A DNA stretch of 64,000 nucleotides, from positions 2,790,001 to 2,854,000 of the forward strand of contig NZ_CP043042.1 in NCBI RefSeq assembly GCF_008122265.1, in the 5' to 3' direction. The position numbers were made by a program, and so were the translations under genes. Every line of letters starts with the position of its first letter. Position 1 is the first letter of the stretch. The DNA is from Marinobacter fonticola. Lineage in GTDB: Bacteria > Pseudomonadota > Gammaproteobacteria > Pseudomonadales > Oleiphilaceae. A model generated the notes under the pieces. It made no database searches, was not told the DNA's origin, and worked only from the letters and a program-made list of their open reading frames with translations. This document shows, piece by piece, positions 63,859 through 64,000 of the stretch.

Positions 63859-64000
63859 TACAGTTACGCTCCCATATTAAGATGTTCTTCAGGCAGAAGG
63901 ATGAGGGGTCAGCCAGCTACGTGATCGCTCGCCAGTAGATTCGAGCGATAGGCAAGCGAAGCGAAACCCCGGGAATCGGAGAGTCAGGACAAAACTGAAA

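Noticed and set aside
63750..63938. Plus-strand 62-codon frame near the end of the window
   Set aside because: It overlaps the DsbG-like start and its composition gives no family signal.

Overview
The window looks like the chromosome of a polar-flagellated, moderately GC-rich gammaproteobacterium of the Marinobacter/Pseudomonas type. The pointers are YaaA, a DUF2788 protein and RdgC next to each other, the fliC-flaG-fliD-fliS order, sigma-28 and sigma-54 style flagellar promoters, and a PatZ-like acetyltransferase. This genus-level guess comes from protein resemblance and gene order only.

Region 1 (1-6,945) is core housekeeping: yaaA, a DUF2788 membrane protein, rdgC, a 911-residue acyl-CoA-synthetase/GNAT fusion, a histone-deacetylase-family enzyme and a periplasmic binding protein.

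Region 2 (7,085-25,510) is a flagellin and flagellin-modification block. fliS, fliD, flaG and one flagellin lie on the minus strand and a second flagellin is divergent on the plus strand. Then come an HMW1C-like (GT41) glycosyltransferase and an FkbM methyltransferase. Seven minus-strand genes, mostly joined by 4-base overlaps, follow (rmlB, rmlA, a VioA-like aminotransferase, a PglD/NeuD-like acyltransferase, an acyl-AMP ligase, a Gfo/Idh oxidoreductase and an acyl carrier protein). They look able to make an N-acylated dTDP-4-amino-4,6-dideoxy sugar. A TPR protein with a methyltransferase-like C-terminus closes the block. Promoters can be read: sigma-28 type for flagellin 1 and fliD, sigma-54 type for flagellin 2 and the TPR gene.

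Region 3 (25,675-27,034) holds two glycosyltransferase-like genes of the TIGR04282/TIGR04283 pair, followed by tRNA-Arg(CCT).

Region 4 (about 27,188-38,599) is an 11.4-kb integrative element in that tRNA, bounded by a 17-base direct repeat. It has a tyrosine integrase, AlpA, a small packed operon, an iteron-like repeat cluster, a phage tape measure protein with no other recognisable virion gene, a DUF5681 protein, four tandem related small genes, a serine resolvase, an excisionase-like gene and four short minus-strand genes. It resembles a phage satellite more than a complete prophage.

Region 5 (38,600-64,000) is a metal-resistance and thiol/cytochrome-redox block. It contains merR and merTP with a merA broken by a 7-base tandem duplication, a cusBFA-tolC copper/silver efflux operon with a MerR-type regulator lacking the usual cysteines, and a SafE-like membrane protein. 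It also has a Cd/Pb-type merR beside a cation transporter and lspA. A peroxiredoxin-ccmFGHI-lgt run carries its own MerR-type promoter, and TlpA, SCO, split-DsbD and DsbC/G-like genes end the window. Together these would export metals, repair or reoxidise periplasmic thiols, and assemble cytochrome c and lipoproteins under metal stress.
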